NCBI GenBank assembly: GCA_017644375.1
Contig: JAEPLP010000001.1
Location: forward strand, 496,001 to 560,000
Origin: Prochlorococcus marinus CUG1435
Lineage (GTDB): Bacteria; Cyanobacteriota; Cyanobacteriia; PCC-6307; Cyanobiaceae
Direction: 5' to 3'
Length of the DNA stretch: 64,000 nt
This document shows positions 36,009 through 46,156 of the stretch, one piece after another. Position numbers and translations under genes: made by a program. Within the stretch, counting starts at the first letter, position 1. Each line of letters starts with the position of its first letter. The notes beneath the pieces are model-generated. The model was not told where the DNA came from, did not search any database, and saw nothing but the letters and a program-made list of their open reading frames with translations.

Positions 36009-36257
36009 TTATGAATCCAAACTTACTGAACTTGGAGGAGGGGAAGGATCTGGATCTGCAATTAACATATGCTGTAAGACAGTTTCTGGTCTCTCACTAT
36101 CTCTCCAGCGAATTTTATACGCAGGCATTTTTGTACCCCTACTTGTAGTTTGTTCTACTGGTTCCATAACCCATCCTCTTCTCGATCGGCCTTGAGGATT
36201 TCTTTTCACTACTGCATCCGCGTGTTTGAAACGGAAACCAACACGTTCACCACTCAT
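36009..36257 (-). CDS. Small conserved-type basic protein (82 aa)
   Basis: I do not know a named function. The N-terminal two-thirds is basic and aromatic (GFRFKHADAVVKRNPQGRSR then PAYKIRWRDSERPETVL), possibly a small beta-barrel of the KOW/SH3 type. It ends in an acidic Pro/Ser tail (ADPDPSPPPSSVSLDS). I believe related proteins are common in cyanobacteria. It is convergent with smpB, and lysS lies 29 bp further on the same strand. Confidence 0.75.
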   Translation of the reverse strand: MSGERVGFRFKHADAVVKRNPQGRSRRGWVMEPVEQTTSRGTKMPAYKIRWRDSERPETVLQHMLIADPDPSPPPSSVSLDS

Positions 36258-36286
36258 TTAAAAAATTTCGTATTGGATCAATTAAT

Positions 36287-37825
36287 CTATTTTACTTCAT
36301 GCAAGGGTAATTTTTCATTTTTATTGGAAGTTATTTCTGGTTTTAACAATGGGAAAGGGATTACATCTCTAATTGATGGACTATTAGTAATCAACATTAT
36401 CAATCTATCAATGCCTATGCCTAATCCTCCAGTAGGCGGCATGCCAATCTCCAAAGCATTTAAAAAGTCTTCATCGATACAATGAGCCTCAAAATCACCT
36501 TTATCTCTAAGAGATTGCTGCAATTGCATTCTTTCTCTTTGATCTACGGGATCTATCAACTCACTAAAAGCATTTGCTAGCTCTCGACCCACAATAAATA
36601 ATTCGAATCTCTGCACCAATTCTTTATTATCAAGATGAGGCCTAGCTAAAGGAGAAATTTCAACAGGATAATCGATCACAAAAGTAGGCTCTATAAGTTT
36701 TGACTCTACTTTCTGTTCGAAAACCTCATTTAAAAGTCTTCCGATGGTATTAACTTTATTCGAAAATTCTACATTTATACTTTTAACAACCTGCTTTGCT
36801 TTTTGAAAATCTCCACTGAAAGAATCAAAATCAATTCCTGTATATTTTTTGACTATATCTTTCATAGATATTCTTGACCATGGATTAGAAAAATCAATTT
36901 CCTTATTTTGATAATTTATAACTAAAGTGCCGCATGTATTAACTAATATATCTTTAATCAATTCTTCTGTTAAATCCATCATATCGACATAATTAGAAAA
37001 AGCTTGATAGATTTCAACTGAGGTAAATTCTGGATTATGCTTTGTACTGATCCCCTCATTACGAAAGATTCTCCCTAATTCATAAACTTTCTCGAATCCT
37101 CCAACAACCATTCTTTTTAAATGTAATTCTGTAGCTATCCTTAAATAAAGAGGAATATCTAATGTATTGTGGTGAGTAATGAATGGTCTTGCTTCAGCAC
37201 CACCTGCTTCAGATTGCAGAATAGGAGTCTCTATCTCTAAAAAATTTCTATTATCTAGCCATTGTCTTATAAAACTTATGCATTTTGCTCTTGTTTTAAA
37301 AACATTTTTTGATTGAGGATTAACTATCAAATCTAGATAACGTTGTCTATATCTTTTTTCAATATCAGTCAACCCATGCCACTTATCGGGTAAAGGCTGT
37401 AAAGATTTGGATAACATTTCCCATTTTTCAACCTTGATAGAAATCTCACCTTTATTAGTTTTTTTAATAGTTCCAAAGACACCTATCCAATCACCAATAT
37501 CAACTAATTCTTTAATATCTTCAAAAGAAAGTAATTTTTGGTTTTCAAAATTACTATTAATAATCCTCTTATCTAGATAAAGCTGAATCTGACCTTCTTG
37601 ATCACTGATTGTGAAAAAGGCAATTTTACCCATTACCCTTTTTGCCATTACTCTACCCGCAAAAGAAACACTGAAGTCTTCTTCTTGACCATTTTCTAAA
37701 TAATCAAATTTATTAATAAGAAAATTAGAAGTATGGGAAACTTTGAAAGTTTCTGCGTAAGAAGCAAATCCTTTACTTATTAGTAAATTAGCTTTTTGTA
37801 GGCGGGCATCTCTTATTTCAGACAA
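36287..37825 (-). CDS. lysS: Lysyl-tRNA synthetase, class II
   Basis: LysS charges tRNA-Lys. The 512-residue protein has the OB-fold anticodon-binding domain (about 50-170) and class II motifs: motif 1 around [19 protein letters not shown], motif 2 [20 protein letters not shown], and motif 3 [34 protein letters not shown]-type sequence is present. The only usable start is TTG 37825, since no ATG lies before the OB fold. It lies 50 bp after rpaB's stop and runs in the same direction. Confidence 0.97.
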   Translation of the reverse strand: MSEIRDARLQKANLLISKGFASYAETFKVSHTSNFLINKFDYLENGQEEDFSVSFAGRVMAKRVMGKIAFFTISDQEGQIQLYLDKRIINSNFENQKLLSFEDIKELVDIGDWIGVFGTIKKTNKGEISIKVEKWEMLSKSLQPLPDKWHGLTDIEKRYRQRYLDLIVNPQSKNVFKTRAKCISFIRQWLDNRNFLEIETPILQSEAGGAEARPFITHHNTLDIPLYLRIATELHLKRMVVGGFEKVYELGRIFRNEGISTKHNPEFTSVEIYQAFSNYVDMMDLTEELIKDILVNTCGTLVINYQNKEIDFSNPWSRISMKDIVKKYTGIDFDSFSGDFQKAKQVVKSINVEFSNKVNTIGRLLNEVFEQKVESKLIEPTFVIDYPVEISPLARPHLDNKELVQRFELFIVGRELANAFSELIDPVDQRERMQLQQSLRDKGDFEAHCIDEDFLNALEIGMPPTGGLGIGIDRLIMLITNSPSIRDVIPFPLLKPEITSNKNEKLPLHEVK

Positions 37826-37875
37826 AACTAAGTTTGATATATTTGTTTTATTTAATTAAAGTATCAGACTAAGGC

Positions 37876-38622
37876 TCAACTTGCCAGAGATGTTGCAGTT
37901 TCTCCAACTCTCTGAGATGCATAACCAATCCCTCGAACAGTTAATATTAATTCTGGATTTCTTGGATCGGGTTCCAATTTACCTCTTAGTCTAGCCACAT
38001 AAACATCTACTACTCTCAAATCTGCAGCTCTTCTAGGGGGATAACCCCATAACTGCTCTAGGATTTCAGCTCGTGGAACAACTTTACCAGGTTCATCAAA
38101 TAACAATTCAAGAAGGCTAAATTCGGTATAAGTGAGGCTAATCCTTTCTCCGGCTCTAGAAACTTGTCTGCGATTAGTATCAACAACTAAACTTCCAAAT
38201 TTCATAACCCCCTTACCAGATGGAACCTCTTTAGTTTCCGTAACCGACACAGTAGGGCCCATTCTCCTCAATATAGTAGCAATTCTAGCTTCTAATTCTT
38301 TTGGGCTAAATGGCTTAGATAGGTAATCATCGGCACCTAAATCTAAACCTGCAACTCTCTCTGAAATCGCCTCAAGAGCAGTTAAAAATATTATAGGAAC
38401 TACAGATTCAGCCCTAATTCTTCGGCAAACTGCAAATCCATCCATTTTGGGTAGCATTACATCAAGAACTATTAAGTCAGGAGAATCTCTATGAAAAGAT
38501 TCAAGAGCTTCTTCGCCATTAGTGGCTGAAAAAACTTGATATCCTGCTAGTTGAAGTCTTGTAACTAAAACCTTCAAAACTGCTGGTTCATCATCAACAA
38601 CTAAAATTCTTGCTTTTGACAT
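37876..38622 (-). CDS. rpaB: OmpR/PhoB-type response regulator RpaB
   Basis: RpaB is an essential cyanobacterial regulator that binds HLR1 sites and controls photosystem and high-light genes. The 248-residue protein has a receiver domain (about 1-120) with Asp10/11, phospho-acceptor Asp54 in IVLDVMLPKMDGF, Thr81 and Lys103 (LSKPFSPKEL). A winged-helix domain follows with ISLTYTEFSLLELLF, YPPRRAADLRVVDVYVARLR and LILTVRGIGY. The upstream 159 bp carries a TGGGATAATCCCA palindrome. A cognate kinase is not in the window. Confidence 0.95.
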   Translation of the reverse strand: MSKARILVVDDEPAVLKVLVTRLQLAGYQVFSATNGEEALESFHRDSPDLIVLDVMLPKMDGFAVCRRIRAESVVPIIFLTALEAISERVAGLDLGADDYLSKPFSPKELEARIATILRRMGPTVSVTETKEVPSGKGVMKFGSLVVDTNRRQVSRAGERISLTYTEFSLLELLFDEPGKVVPRAEILEQLWGYPPRRAADLRVVDVYVARLRGKLEPDPRNPELILTVRGIGYASQRVGETATSLAS

Positions 38623-38715
38623 AGTTAAAAAAGATTTCCAGATATTTCAAAGCAAAAATTTATTGCATTGAATATTTATACTAACAATTAAAAATATAAC
38701 ATTAGGAACCCTCTA

Positions 38716-38728
38716 TGGGATAATCCCA
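38716..38728. repeat. TGGGATAATCCCA palindrome between mreD and rpaB
   Basis: Six-base arms TGGGAT and ATCCCA are perfectly inverted around one A, in a G/C-containing spot of otherwise A/T-rich DNA. It lies 93 bp upstream of the rpaB ATG and 54 bp past the mreD stop. No T-run follows on either strand, so an operator is as likely as an end signal. Confidence 0.4.
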
Positions 38729-38781
38729 AAATTTATAAAAATTTCAAATGATCTAATTATGTGAATTTTCTTGAACACTTT

Positions 38782-39321
38782 TTACTTCTTTGTAAAATTT
38801 ATTATGGTACTTTTCTCTCTAGAAGATTTAAAAATTTTCAAAATTCGAGAGCAAATTAAAGGTGCAAATAAACCCGTAAGAAAAACTTCAGCGAGTATAT
38901 TTTGAACACTAGGGATAAAGAGTAAAAAAGTACTATCTGAAAAATTTTTAAATAGAATCTGTATAAAATAAAAAGTTCCACACACAAAACTACCAATAGA
39001 ACAAATTAAACCATACCTAAAATGATCCACCCAGAAGTTACTATTAAACTTTATTTTCCCAAACCAAATTCCACATAAAATTAAACCTGGGATTTGAGTA
39101 AAATTATTATCTAGAGTTATAGAATCTAAAATTAGACCCAAAAATAAACCAAATATTAGTCCATTAATTGATCCATTAATCATTGACCAAGGCAACAACC
39201 AAAATAAAGGCCAATATGGCTGATTACCTAAAAATCCAAGCCAATTAGGGTGCCATAGAAAAATAATTGGAACAAAAATGAAAACGATTATAGGAAATTT
39301 TTTTAAAAAAAAATTTCTCAT
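38782..39321 (-). CDS. mreD: Rod shape-determining protein MreD
   Basis: MreD is the membrane subunit of the elongation complex with MreB, MreC and RodA. From ATG 39321 it has 179 residues with about five hydrophobic segments (for example IVFIFVPIIFLW, WLLPWSMINGSINGLIFGLF and LLFIPSVQNILAEVFLTGLF). Its sequence is weakly conserved in general, so the call rests on the membrane layout and gene order. The ATG shares a base with the mreC stop; a start further up at 39351 is possible but less likely. Confidence 0.88.
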   Translation of the reverse strand: MRNFFLKKFPIIVFIFVPIIFLWHPNWLGFLGNQPYWPLFWLLPWSMINGSINGLIFGLFLGLILDSITLDNNFTQIPGLILCGIWFGKIKFNSNFWVDHFRYGLICSIGSFVCGTFYFIQILFKNFSDSTFLLFIPSVQNILAEVFLTGLFAPLICSRILKIFKSSREKSTIINFTKK

Positions 39322-40070
39322 TAAATTTTCAATTTTAAGATTTGCACCCAATCAATGACATGAGGTTTTGCAATAAGTGAAATCTTTGCTGTTTTTTTTG
39401 CTTTGAATGGTTTATCTATAGATTGAACGATACCAATAGGTATATTTGGAGGTAATAAAGAACTAGCTGGCGATGATGATACAAAATCTCCAACTTTTAT
39501 CTCAGCATCTTTTGAATAAAGAATTAAGCTTGGATAATCATCTCCCAAACCGACCAATAATCCATTAATTTGAATTCTATCCAGCCATACGCCTACCTTA
39601 CTTTCTGGAGAGGTTAATAAAGTTACCGAAGAAGTAAATAAAGACGTATTTTTAACTCTACCTAATAATCCACCAGGACCAATTACTGCACTTCCAATTT
39701 CCACTCCATCTTTTGAACCTTTATTAAGTATTATTTGTCTCCACCAACTACCTGTTTTTCTCGAAATAACTGCAGCTGAAATTTTGTCATTTTGTGATAA
39801 ATCTTGAAGAGATAAAATTTGTCGTAATCTTATATTATCGTTTTTAAGAAGGTTTAATTTTATAAGGGATTCCTGGTCTATACTCTCAATAATAACTTCT
39901 TTTTGAAATTGACCAGGCCAAAAAGGCTTAGAAATAAAATAATAAAAATCCTTATAAATAGATCCCTTGGATATCCTTACTAAAACTAAAAATAAAAAAA
40001 TTGAAAACAATAGCCAATTTTTCTTTTTATGCCACCAACGATTAGTAGAAATTCGTCGGATGTTTAACAT
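39321..40070 (-). CDS. mreC: Rod shape-determining protein MreC
   Basis: MreC links cytoplasmic MreB to periplasmic cell-wall enzymes. The 249-residue protein has one membrane span near residues 19-35 (LLFSIFLFLVLVRI), a short coiled segment near 65-90 and a periplasmic beta-barrel domain with SRKTGSWWRQIILNKGSKDG, GSAVIGPGGLLGRVK and WLDRIQINGLLVGLGDD. It lies 4 bp after mreB and overlaps mreD by one base, forming mreBCD. Confidence 0.92.
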   Translation of the reverse strand: MLNIRRISTNRWWHKKKNWLLFSIFLFLVLVRISKGSIYKDFYYFISKPFWPGQFQKEVIIESIDQESLIKLNLLKNDNIRLRQILSLQDLSQNDKISAAVISRKTGSWWRQIILNKGSKDGVEIGSAVIGPGGLLGRVKNTSLFTSSVTLLTSPESKVGVWLDRIQINGLLVGLGDDYPSLILYSKDAEIKVGDFVSSSPASSLLPPNIPIGIVQSIDKPFKAKKTAKISLIAKPHVIDWVQILKLKI

Positions 40071-40074
40071 AATA

Positions 40075-41127
40075 TTAATCCCTTATCGCGTTCCTTATAA
40101 AGTCTGGAGTATCGACAACTTTTTTAAGTTTTTTAAAATCATCTAAGACCTCCCCGCAACCATTAACTACACATAGCAATGGGTTTTCAGCAATGTGAGT
40201 AAAAATTCCAGTTTCATCACTTAATAAATCATTAATGCCTCTTACTAAAGCGCCACCTCCTGCTAGCATTATTCCTCTATCAACAATATCTGCAGCAAGT
40301 TCAGGAGGGGTTCGCTCTAATGTTCTTTTTACAGCTTCAACTATTTCGCTGAGTGTATCAGCCATAGCTTCTCTAATTTCTCCTGCTGTCAAAGTTACTG
40401 ACCTAGGAAGACCAGATAGAAGATGTAAACCTCTAACTTCTAAAGTAGTTTTATCGAAATCATCATCTGGAAATGCAGATCCAATTTTGATCTTAATATC
40501 TTCTGCAGTTCTCTCTCCAACTACCAAATTGTGAACTTTTTTAAGATATAAAGTAATTGATTCATTTATTTCGTCACCAGCTATTCGGACAGATTCACTC
40601 AATACTGTTCCACCCAAACTTAATACTGCAACCTCAGTAGTACCACCACCAATATCAACAATCATTGTTCCAATTGGATCTGTTACTGGTAAAGAGGCTC
40701 CTATTGCTGCTGCAACAGGTTCATCAATTAAGTGAACTTCTCTAGCTCCTGCTAATCCAGCTTCTCTTACTGCTCTTCTCTCGACACTGGTCACTCCACT
40801 TGGAATACCAATTACTATCCTAGGAGCTACTATACCTTTGCCTTCGTTACATTTTTGAATAAATGTTTTTATCATTTGCTCTGCCGCATCAAAATCTGCG
40901 ATAACACCATCTCTTAACGGTCTTACAGCTCTTATATTGCCGGGTGTTCTTCCAAGCATTAACTTTGCCTCTTTACCGACAGCTAATGGAACTCCTTCTT
41001 CTAAATCCATAGCTACCACTGATGGCTCTTGTAAAACCACTCCCTTACCTGATACATGTATAAGCGTATTGGCGGTTCCCAAATCTATGCCAATGTCTCT
41101 AGAAAATTTAAATCTGTTAAAAATCAC
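40075..41127 (-). CDS. mreB: Rod shape-determining protein MreB
   Basis: MreB is the bacterial actin that steers cell elongation. The 350-residue protein starts at GTG 41127 and shows the phosphate-1 motif [26 protein letters not shown], the connect region VVIGIPSG-like [29 protein letters not shown], the phosphate-2 motif [14 protein letters not shown], and the adenosine motif [12 protein letters not shown]. It leads mreBCD. The ssb gene is divergent, 133 bp away. Confidence 0.98.
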   Translation of the reverse strand: MIFNRFKFSRDIGIDLGTANTLIHVSGKGVVLQEPSVVAMDLEEGVPLAVGKEAKLMLGRTPGNIRAVRPLRDGVIADFDAAEQMIKTFIQKCNEGKGIVAPRIVIGIPSGVTSVERRAVREAGLAGAREVHLIDEPVAAAIGASLPVTDPIGTMIVDIGGGTTEVAVLSLGGTVLSESVRIAGDEINESITLYLKKVHNLVVGERTAEDIKIKIGSAFPDDDFDKTTLEVRGLHLLSGLPRSVTLTAGEIREAMADTLSEIVEAVKRTLERTPPELAADIVDRGIMLAGGGALVRGINDLLSDETGIFTHIAENPLLCVVNGCGEVLDDFKKLKKVVDTPDFIRNAIRD

Positions 41128-41260
41128 AATAAGAATTCTTTTTATAAATAATATATCTATTTTTTTGTCAAGCTCTCACAAATCTCTAATTTAGTTATGA
41201 ATAGCACGCAAAACTTTGAGCATAAAATGAAAAGATGACTATTATTAAAAAAAAAAAATT

Positions 41261-41632
41261 ATGCAAATTAACACTATTAACCTTGTGGGCAGAGCTGGTA
41301 GAGAGCCAGATGTTAGATATTTTGAATCAGGAAGTATCGTAGCGAATTTCAGTCTTGCAGTTAATAGAAGAAGTAGAGATGAAGAGCCAGACTGGTTTAA
41401 TTTAGAAATATGGGGCAAACAAGCCCAAATAGCAGCAGATTACGTAAAAAAGGGATCCTTAATTGGAATAACAGGAAGCTTTAAAATTGATAGTTGGAAA
41501 GATAAAAATACTGGGGAAGACAGATATAAACCAGTTATTAGAGTCGACAGATTAAACTTACTAAGCTCACGAAAAGAATCTGAAAATAATCAGTATTCTG
41601 AAAACAGTAACTCAAGCGAAATACCCTTTTAG
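41261..41632 (+). CDS. ssb: Single-stranded DNA-binding protein
   Basis: SSB coats single-stranded DNA in replication and repair. The 123-residue protein has the OB fold with INTINLVGRAGREPDVRYFE, FSLAVNRRSRDEEPDWFNLE and VKKGSLIGITGSFKIDSW. The linker is short, and the C-terminal tail is NSSEIPF, a weakly acidic version of the protein-docking DDIPF tip. A poly-A run lies just before the ATG. It overlaps the convergent DedA gene by 4 bp. Confidence 0.95.
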   Translation: MQINTINLVGRAGREPDVRYFESGSIVANFSLAVNRRSRDEEPDWFNLEIWGKQAQIAADYVKKGSLIGITGSFKIDSWKDKNTGEDRYKPVIRVDRLNLLSSRKESENNQYSENSNSSEIPF

Positions 41633-42285
41633 TTTCTATTTTTGTAAAATCTAATAAATAATTTTATTAAAAAATATAAGGAAATTAACATTAATATTGG
41701 CTTCACAACAAATTTGATTTGATCTAAATAAGTTTCAATGATTTGGTAATTTTCACCAAAAAAATAGCCAGCATAAGTGAGAAGCGTTACCCATATTAAG
41801 CTTCCTAATGAAGTCCAAATTAAAAATTTTCTTAAAGGCATAAGTTCTATGCCAGCAGGGACAGAAATTAAAGTTCTTATACCTGGGACTAATCTGCCCC
41901 AAAAAACTAAAGAAACCCCATATCTCTCAAACCACCATTTGCTTTTATTTAAATCATGCGAAGAAATTCCTAAATATTTTCCTTTTTTATCTAAAAACTT
42001 TGAAAGCCTTTTTTCATTTACTAATTTACCTAAGTAATACCAAGGCAAAGATCCTAAAATCGTTCCAAATAAACCCCAAAAAACTAAAATATAGAAATTT
42101 AATTTTTGTTGATAAACAAAAAACCCTCCTAATGGCATTATGATTTCCGAAGGTATTGGGGGTATTATATTTTCTAAAAACATAGCCAAACAAATAGTAA
42201 GGTATGCAATAGCTGTATTCTTTTCAACAGCCAAACTAATATAGTCTGGAATTGAAGTAAGAAAATTTACAAAAATCAAACTCAA
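41629..42285 (-). CDS. DedA family membrane protein
   Basis: This 218-residue protein has 4-5 membrane segments and the DedA pattern: an N-terminal reentrant region with FLENIIPPIPSEIIMPLGGF, the GTILGSLPWYYLGKLV motif, and FWGRLVPGIRTLISVPAGIE with its conserved Arg residues. DedA proteins are linked to lipid flipping and membrane homeostasis; the exact substrate is unknown. The start is TTG 42285, two bases after ahcY's stop, so it probably shares the ahcY transcript. Confidence 0.9.
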   Translation of the reverse strand: MSLIFVNFLTSIPDYISLAVEKNTAIAYLTICLAMFLENIIPPIPSEIIMPLGGFFVYQQKLNFYILVFWGLFGTILGSLPWYYLGKLVNEKRLSKFLDKKGKYLGISSHDLNKSKWWFERYGVSLVFWGRLVPGIRTLISVPAGIELMPLRKFLIWTSLGSLIWVTLLTYAGYFFGENYQIIETYLDQIKFVVKPILMLISLYFLIKLFIRFYKNRN

Positions 42286-42287
42286 AT

Positions 42288-43706
42288 TTAATATCTATAA
42301 AGTTCTGGTTTATAGGGTCCTTCAATAGAAACATTAATATAATCAGCCTGTTCTTTAGTTAATTTTGTTAGTTTTGCACCAATTTTATCTAAATGTAATC
42401 TAGCTACCATCTCATCTAAATGTTTGGGTAAAACATAAACCTCCTTATCATACTTATCAGACTTATTAAAAAGTTCAATTTGAGCCAATACCTGATTCGT
42501 AAAGGAATTACTCATTACGAAGCTTGGATGTCCAGTGGCACAGCCTAAGTTGACTAATCTACCTTCAGCTAAAAGAATTATTTTATTACCAGTAGGCAAA
42601 GTAATGTGATCAACCTGTGGCTTAATATTTTCCCATGGATAATCTTTTAGTGAAGCCACGTCAATTTCATTATCGAAATGTCCAATATTACAAACTATGG
42701 CCTCATCCTTCATTTTGATAAGATTTTTATGTGTTATGACTTGGTAGTTACCGGTTGCTGTAACGAAAATATCTATATCTTCCACAACGTCATCTAATGT
42801 AACGACGCTATATCCCTCCATTGCCGCTTGAAGAGCACAAATTGGATCTACTTCGGCAACTTTTACTATTGCGCCTAATCCTCTTAATGATTGTGCTGAG
42901 CCTTTACCTACGTCTCCAAAACCCATTACTAAAGCAACTTTCCCAGCAATCATCACATCAGTCGCACGCTTTATACTGTCAACTAAAGATTCTCGGCAGC
43001 CATATAAATTATCAAATTTACTTTTGGTTACTGAATCATTAACGTTAATAGCAGGAAAAGGTAAAGCTTTTTGCTTTTGCAGTTGGTAAAGTCTCGCAAC
43101 TCCCGTAGTAGTTTCTTCGGTAACACCAATGATATTACTTTTAATTCTAGAATAAAAGTTACTATCAGCTTTTAACTTAGACTTAATAGACTTGAATAAA
43201 GCGATTTCTTCTTCATTACTTGGTTTATCTAAAACAGACAAATCTTTTTCTGCCTTACTCCCTAATATCAACAAGCCAGTTGCGTCACCTCCGTCATCAA
43301 GAATCATATTTGGAGAATCTGAACCCCAATCAAGTATGTAATGGGTGTACTGCCAATATTCATCTAGAGTCTCACCTTTTTTTGCATATACAGGGATTCC
43401 TTGATCTGCAATAGCTGCAGCTGCATGATCTTGAGTTGAAAAAATATTGCATGAAGCCCATTTCACCATTGCGCCAAGATCAACTAACGTTTCTATTAAA
43501 ACTGCTGTTTGAATTGTCATATGAAGACTTCCAGCTATTTTTGCACCCTTAAGTGGCTTCTCAGATTGATATTTTTCTCTAAGTGCCATTAATCCTGGCA
43601 TTTCAGTTTCAGCAATTTTGATTTCTTTACGCCCAAATTCTGATAAAGAAATATCAGCAATTATCGAATTTGGAATAGTTGTTTTAACAGAATTCGCGAT
43701 GACCAT
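42288..43706 (-). CDS. ahcY: Adenosylhomocysteinase
   Basis: AhcY hydrolyses S-adenosylhomocysteine to adenosine and homocysteine, relieving inhibition of methyltransferases. The 472-residue protein has [20 protein letters not shown], a [14 protein letters not shown] substrate block, [36 protein letters not shown], the NAD-binding [19 protein letters not shown], and the C-terminal KPELYRY tail that completes the NAD site. It is divergent from tsaE with only 51 bp between start codons, so no room is left for an SAH riboswitch. Confidence 0.98.
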   Translation of the reverse strand: MVIANSVKTTIPNSIIADISLSEFGRKEIKIAETEMPGLMALREKYQSEKPLKGAKIAGSLHMTIQTAVLIETLVDLGAMVKWASCNIFSTQDHAAAAIADQGIPVYAKKGETLDEYWQYTHYILDWGSDSPNMILDDGGDATGLLILGSKAEKDLSVLDKPSNEEEIALFKSIKSKLKADSNFYSRIKSNIIGVTEETTTGVARLYQLQKQKALPFPAINVNDSVTKSKFDNLYGCRESLVDSIKRATDVMIAGKVALVMGFGDVGKGSAQSLRGLGAIVKVAEVDPICALQAAMEGYSVVTLDDVVEDIDIFVTATGNYQVITHKNLIKMKDEAIVCNIGHFDNEIDVASLKDYPWENIKPQVDHITLPTGNKIILLAEGRLVNLGCATGHPSFVMSNSFTNQVLAQIELFNKSDKYDKEVYVLPKHLDEMVARLHLDKIGAKLTKLTKEQADYINVSIEGPYKPELYRY

Positions 43707-43757
43707 ATCTAATGAATACTTTTTCTATTAAACTATAAATGATTTTTGTGTAATTTT

Positions 43758-44195
43758 GTGTTTGTTGAGAACTTAACAGAGACTTTAAATTTAGGGGAAA
43801 AACTATCACAAAAATTAAATCCACAATCAATTGTGTTATTACAAGGTCCTATTGGAGCAGGTAAGACTTCATTTGTTCAAGGCATTGCTAATGGATTATC
43901 TATCTCTGAGAATGTTACAAGCCCAACATTTGCTTTATCTCATCATTACAATTCCGGAAAAATTCCGCTAATCCATCTTGATTTATATAGGCTTGAAAAT
44001 ATTTCTTCAGCCAGAGAAGTTTTTTTTTCTGAAGAAGAAGAGGCATTACAAAAAAAAGCCATTTTGGTTATTGAATGGCCAGAATTAATAGAATCACTTA
44101 TTGAAAATTTCTGGAAAATACAAATTAGTTACGCACAAAATTACGGGAGGCACTACGAGATAAGAGATCCTAAGAAATTTTTAACATTTTCATAA
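43758..44195 (+). CDS. tsaE: tRNA threonylcarbamoyladenosine biosynthesis protein TsaE
   Basis: TsaE is the small ATPase that supports t6A formation at position 37 of ANN-decoding tRNAs. The protein has about 145 residues from GTG 43758, and TTG 43746 is also open. The Walker A motif is QGPIGAGKTSFVQGIA, followed by VTSPTFALSHHYNSGKIPL, IHLDLYRLE and LVIEWPELIE, all standard for the family. The 3' end overlaps the convergent sugar kinase by 43 bp, an unusually long coding overlap. Confidence 0.9.
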   Translation: MFVENLTETLNLGEKLSQKLNPQSIVLLQGPIGAGKTSFVQGIANGLSISENVTSPTFALSHHYNSGKIPLIHLDLYRLENISSAREVFFSEEEEALQKKAILVIEWPELIESLIENFWKIQISYAQNYGRHYEIRDPKKFLTFS

Positions 44196-45151
44196 TTTGG
44201 TTGTTGCTCGATTGCACCTTCACCAAGACAGGTTAATAATCCACAAACACTAGCGAATTTCACACAATCTTCTATCTCTAATTCATTTGAAGGATATCCA
44301 GAAGAAATAAATTTCGAAATTAAGCCAGCGAGAAAGGCATCGCCTGCACCAGTTGTGTCAACAATTGTTTGTGAATTAGGGATTATACTTTTACCTTCTA
44401 ATCCATTGATATACCAGGTAACAGGGTTTTCTCCATCCGTTATTATTACATCTGGCCTTTTTGACATTTGTTGAGATATTAGCAAAGGATTTTCATGCTC
44501 AAAAAACAAAGTCGCTTCTTCCTTAGCAAGTTTTAAAACATCAGCATGATTTAAAAATTTTTTTATTAAAGTAACTCTCTCTGCTTTACTAATTTCTGAT
44601 GAAAAAATTGAATAATCCCAAAAGACCTCTCTCCAATTCAAATCAATAATGATTTTTAATTCAAATTTCTTGGCCAGTTCTAAAAGGAAAAAAATAGTCT
44701 CTGCAGATTTTGGTGATGATAGTCCATTAGTCCCGGCAACCAAATATTTTGTTTCTAAAAAAAATTTCTCTAAATTTGGAAGTTCTTTTTCGATTAAATT
44801 CTTACTTAGAGCTTCATCAGCAAAGCATGAATGAGAACTTGATTGGAATCCTGAGAAAAAACGATCTCCAAATTGATCTCTTTCTACATTAACTACACGA
44901 GTAGATAAATCATTATCTAATTGCAAGAAATCTAGATTCACCTCCAATTTATTAAATTCCTTAATTAATTTTTTTCCAAAATTATCACTTCCCAAGCGTC
45001 CAATAAATATTGATTCTATTTTTAATTTTCTTAATGCACAAGCAACATTAGCCGGAGCTCCACCCAAAAAATCTGTAGATCCTTGATTTGACTTATTTCT
45101 GATACTGTCTATTAAAGCTTCTCCAATACATACTACTTTTGTCTTCTTCAT
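44153..45151 (-). CDS. PfkB family carbohydrate kinase (fructokinase-like)
   Basis: This 332-residue ribokinase-fold enzyme phosphorylates a sugar or nucleoside. The N-terminus has VVCIGEALIDSIRN and FLGGAPANVACALRKL, the first PfkB signature, and the C-terminus has VDTTGAGDAFLAGLI, the second with the catalytic Asp. The pattern resembles fructokinases, but the substrate is not proven. It is convergent with tsaE and divergent from an alpha/beta hydrolase. Confidence 0.9.
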   Translation of the reverse strand: MKKTKVVCIGEALIDSIRNKSNQGSTDFLGGAPANVACALRKLKIESIFIGRLGSDNFGKKLIKEFNKLEVNLDFLQLDNDLSTRVVNVERDQFGDRFFSGFQSSSHSCFADEALSKNLIEKELPNLEKFFLETKYLVAGTNGLSSPKSAETIFFLLELAKKFELKIIIDLNWREVFWDYSIFSSEISKAERVTLIKKFLNHADVLKLAKEEATLFFEHENPLLISQQMSKRPDVIITDGENPVTWYINGLEGKSIIPNSQTIVDTTGAGDAFLAGLISKFISSGYPSNELEIEDCVKFASVCGLLTCLGEGAIEQQPNYENVKNFLGSLIS

Positions 45152-45241
45152 AAAATAAAATCTTATTTCTTACTTAAGAATAATTAATCAAAAACGAATA
45201 TTTTTTTTTTGAATTAAAGTTTAATTAATAACTTGTTAATA

Positions 45242-46156
45242 GTGTCTTTTTTAAAATCCGAAACTTGGAAATGGAAAAATTGGGAAATTTCATGGTCTCT
45301 ATCAAGAAAATCTACTTTTGAAAATAATATAAACATTTTGTTAATACATGGTTTTGGGGCATCCAAAAAACATTGGAGACATAATCAAGATTTTCTCGGC
45401 AAAATTTCTAATTGCTACTCAATTGACTTACTAGGATTTGGAGAAAGTAGTCAGCCGACTGCGCTATTAAATTATGAAGCTTATAAAGAAAATTCAACTA
45501 AATATTCATTTGACTTATGGAGCAATCAAATATCAAAGTTTTGTTCAGATGTAATAGGATCTCCTGTTTATTTAATAGGAAACTCAATTGGTGGTGTGAT
45601 TGCATTAAAAACAGCTGAAATTCTCAAAGAAAATTGTAAAGGTGTCATTTTGATTGATTGTGCTCAAAGAACTATGGATGATAAACGCTTAAAAAAAAGT
45701 GACATTTTAATGAATTTATTTAGGCCAATAATAAAAACGTTAGTTAGACAAAGATTAGTAAGCAATACACTATTTACAAGAGCTGCTAATCCAAAAGTTA
45801 TAAAGAAAATACTTCAACAAGCTTACCCCTCAGGAAAAAATATTGATGAAGAATTAATTGAAATATTATATAGACCCTCTATAAGGAAAAACTCTAAGGA
45901 GGCGTTTCGTGGCTTTATTAACTTATTTAATGACTATCTTGCTACAGACCTTTTCGATAAGATTGATATTCCAATACAATTGATTTGGGGAGAAAAAGAT
46001 CCTTGGGAATCTTTAAATGAGGCAAAAGATTGGAAGAGAAAATTCAAGAATATTAAACGATTAGATATTATTAAGGGCGCTGGTCATTGTCCACACGATG
46101 AAGAACCTGAAGAAACGAATAAGTTAATATGTGAATTCCTTCAAGAAACAAAATAA
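45242..46156 (+). CDS. Alpha/beta hydrolase (paralogue of the one at 16.8 kb)
   Basis: This protein has about 304 residues from GTG 45242 (TTG 45233 is an alternative). It keeps all hydrolase landmarks of its paralogue: LLIHGFGASKKHWRHN, IDLLGFGESSQP, nucleophile elbow GNSIGG, IWGEKDPWE with the likely acid, and KGAGHCPHDEEP with the His. A tryptophan-rich N-terminus (ETWKWKNWEISWSL) is distinctive. The substrate is unknown. Its end overlaps the sigma factor gene by 16 bp on the other strand. Confidence 0.88.
   Translation: MSFLKSETWKWKNWEISWSLSRKSTFENNINILLIHGFGASKKHWRHNQDFLGKISNCYSIDLLGFGESSQPTALLNYEAYKENSTKYSFDLWSNQISKFCSDVIGSPVYLIGNSIGGVIALKTAEILKENCKGVILIDCAQRTMDDKRLKKSDILMNLFRPIIKTLVRQRLVSNTLFTRAANPKVIKKILQQAYPSGKNIDEELIEILYRPSIRKNSKEAFRGFINLFNDYLATDLFDKIDIPIQLIWGEKDPWESLNEAKDWKRKFKNIKRLDIIKGAGHCPHDEEPEETNKLICEFLQETK

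Noticed and set aside
43707-43757. SAH riboswitch in front of ahcY
   Set aside because: Only 51 bp separate ahcY and tsaE start codons, and no conserved elements are present.
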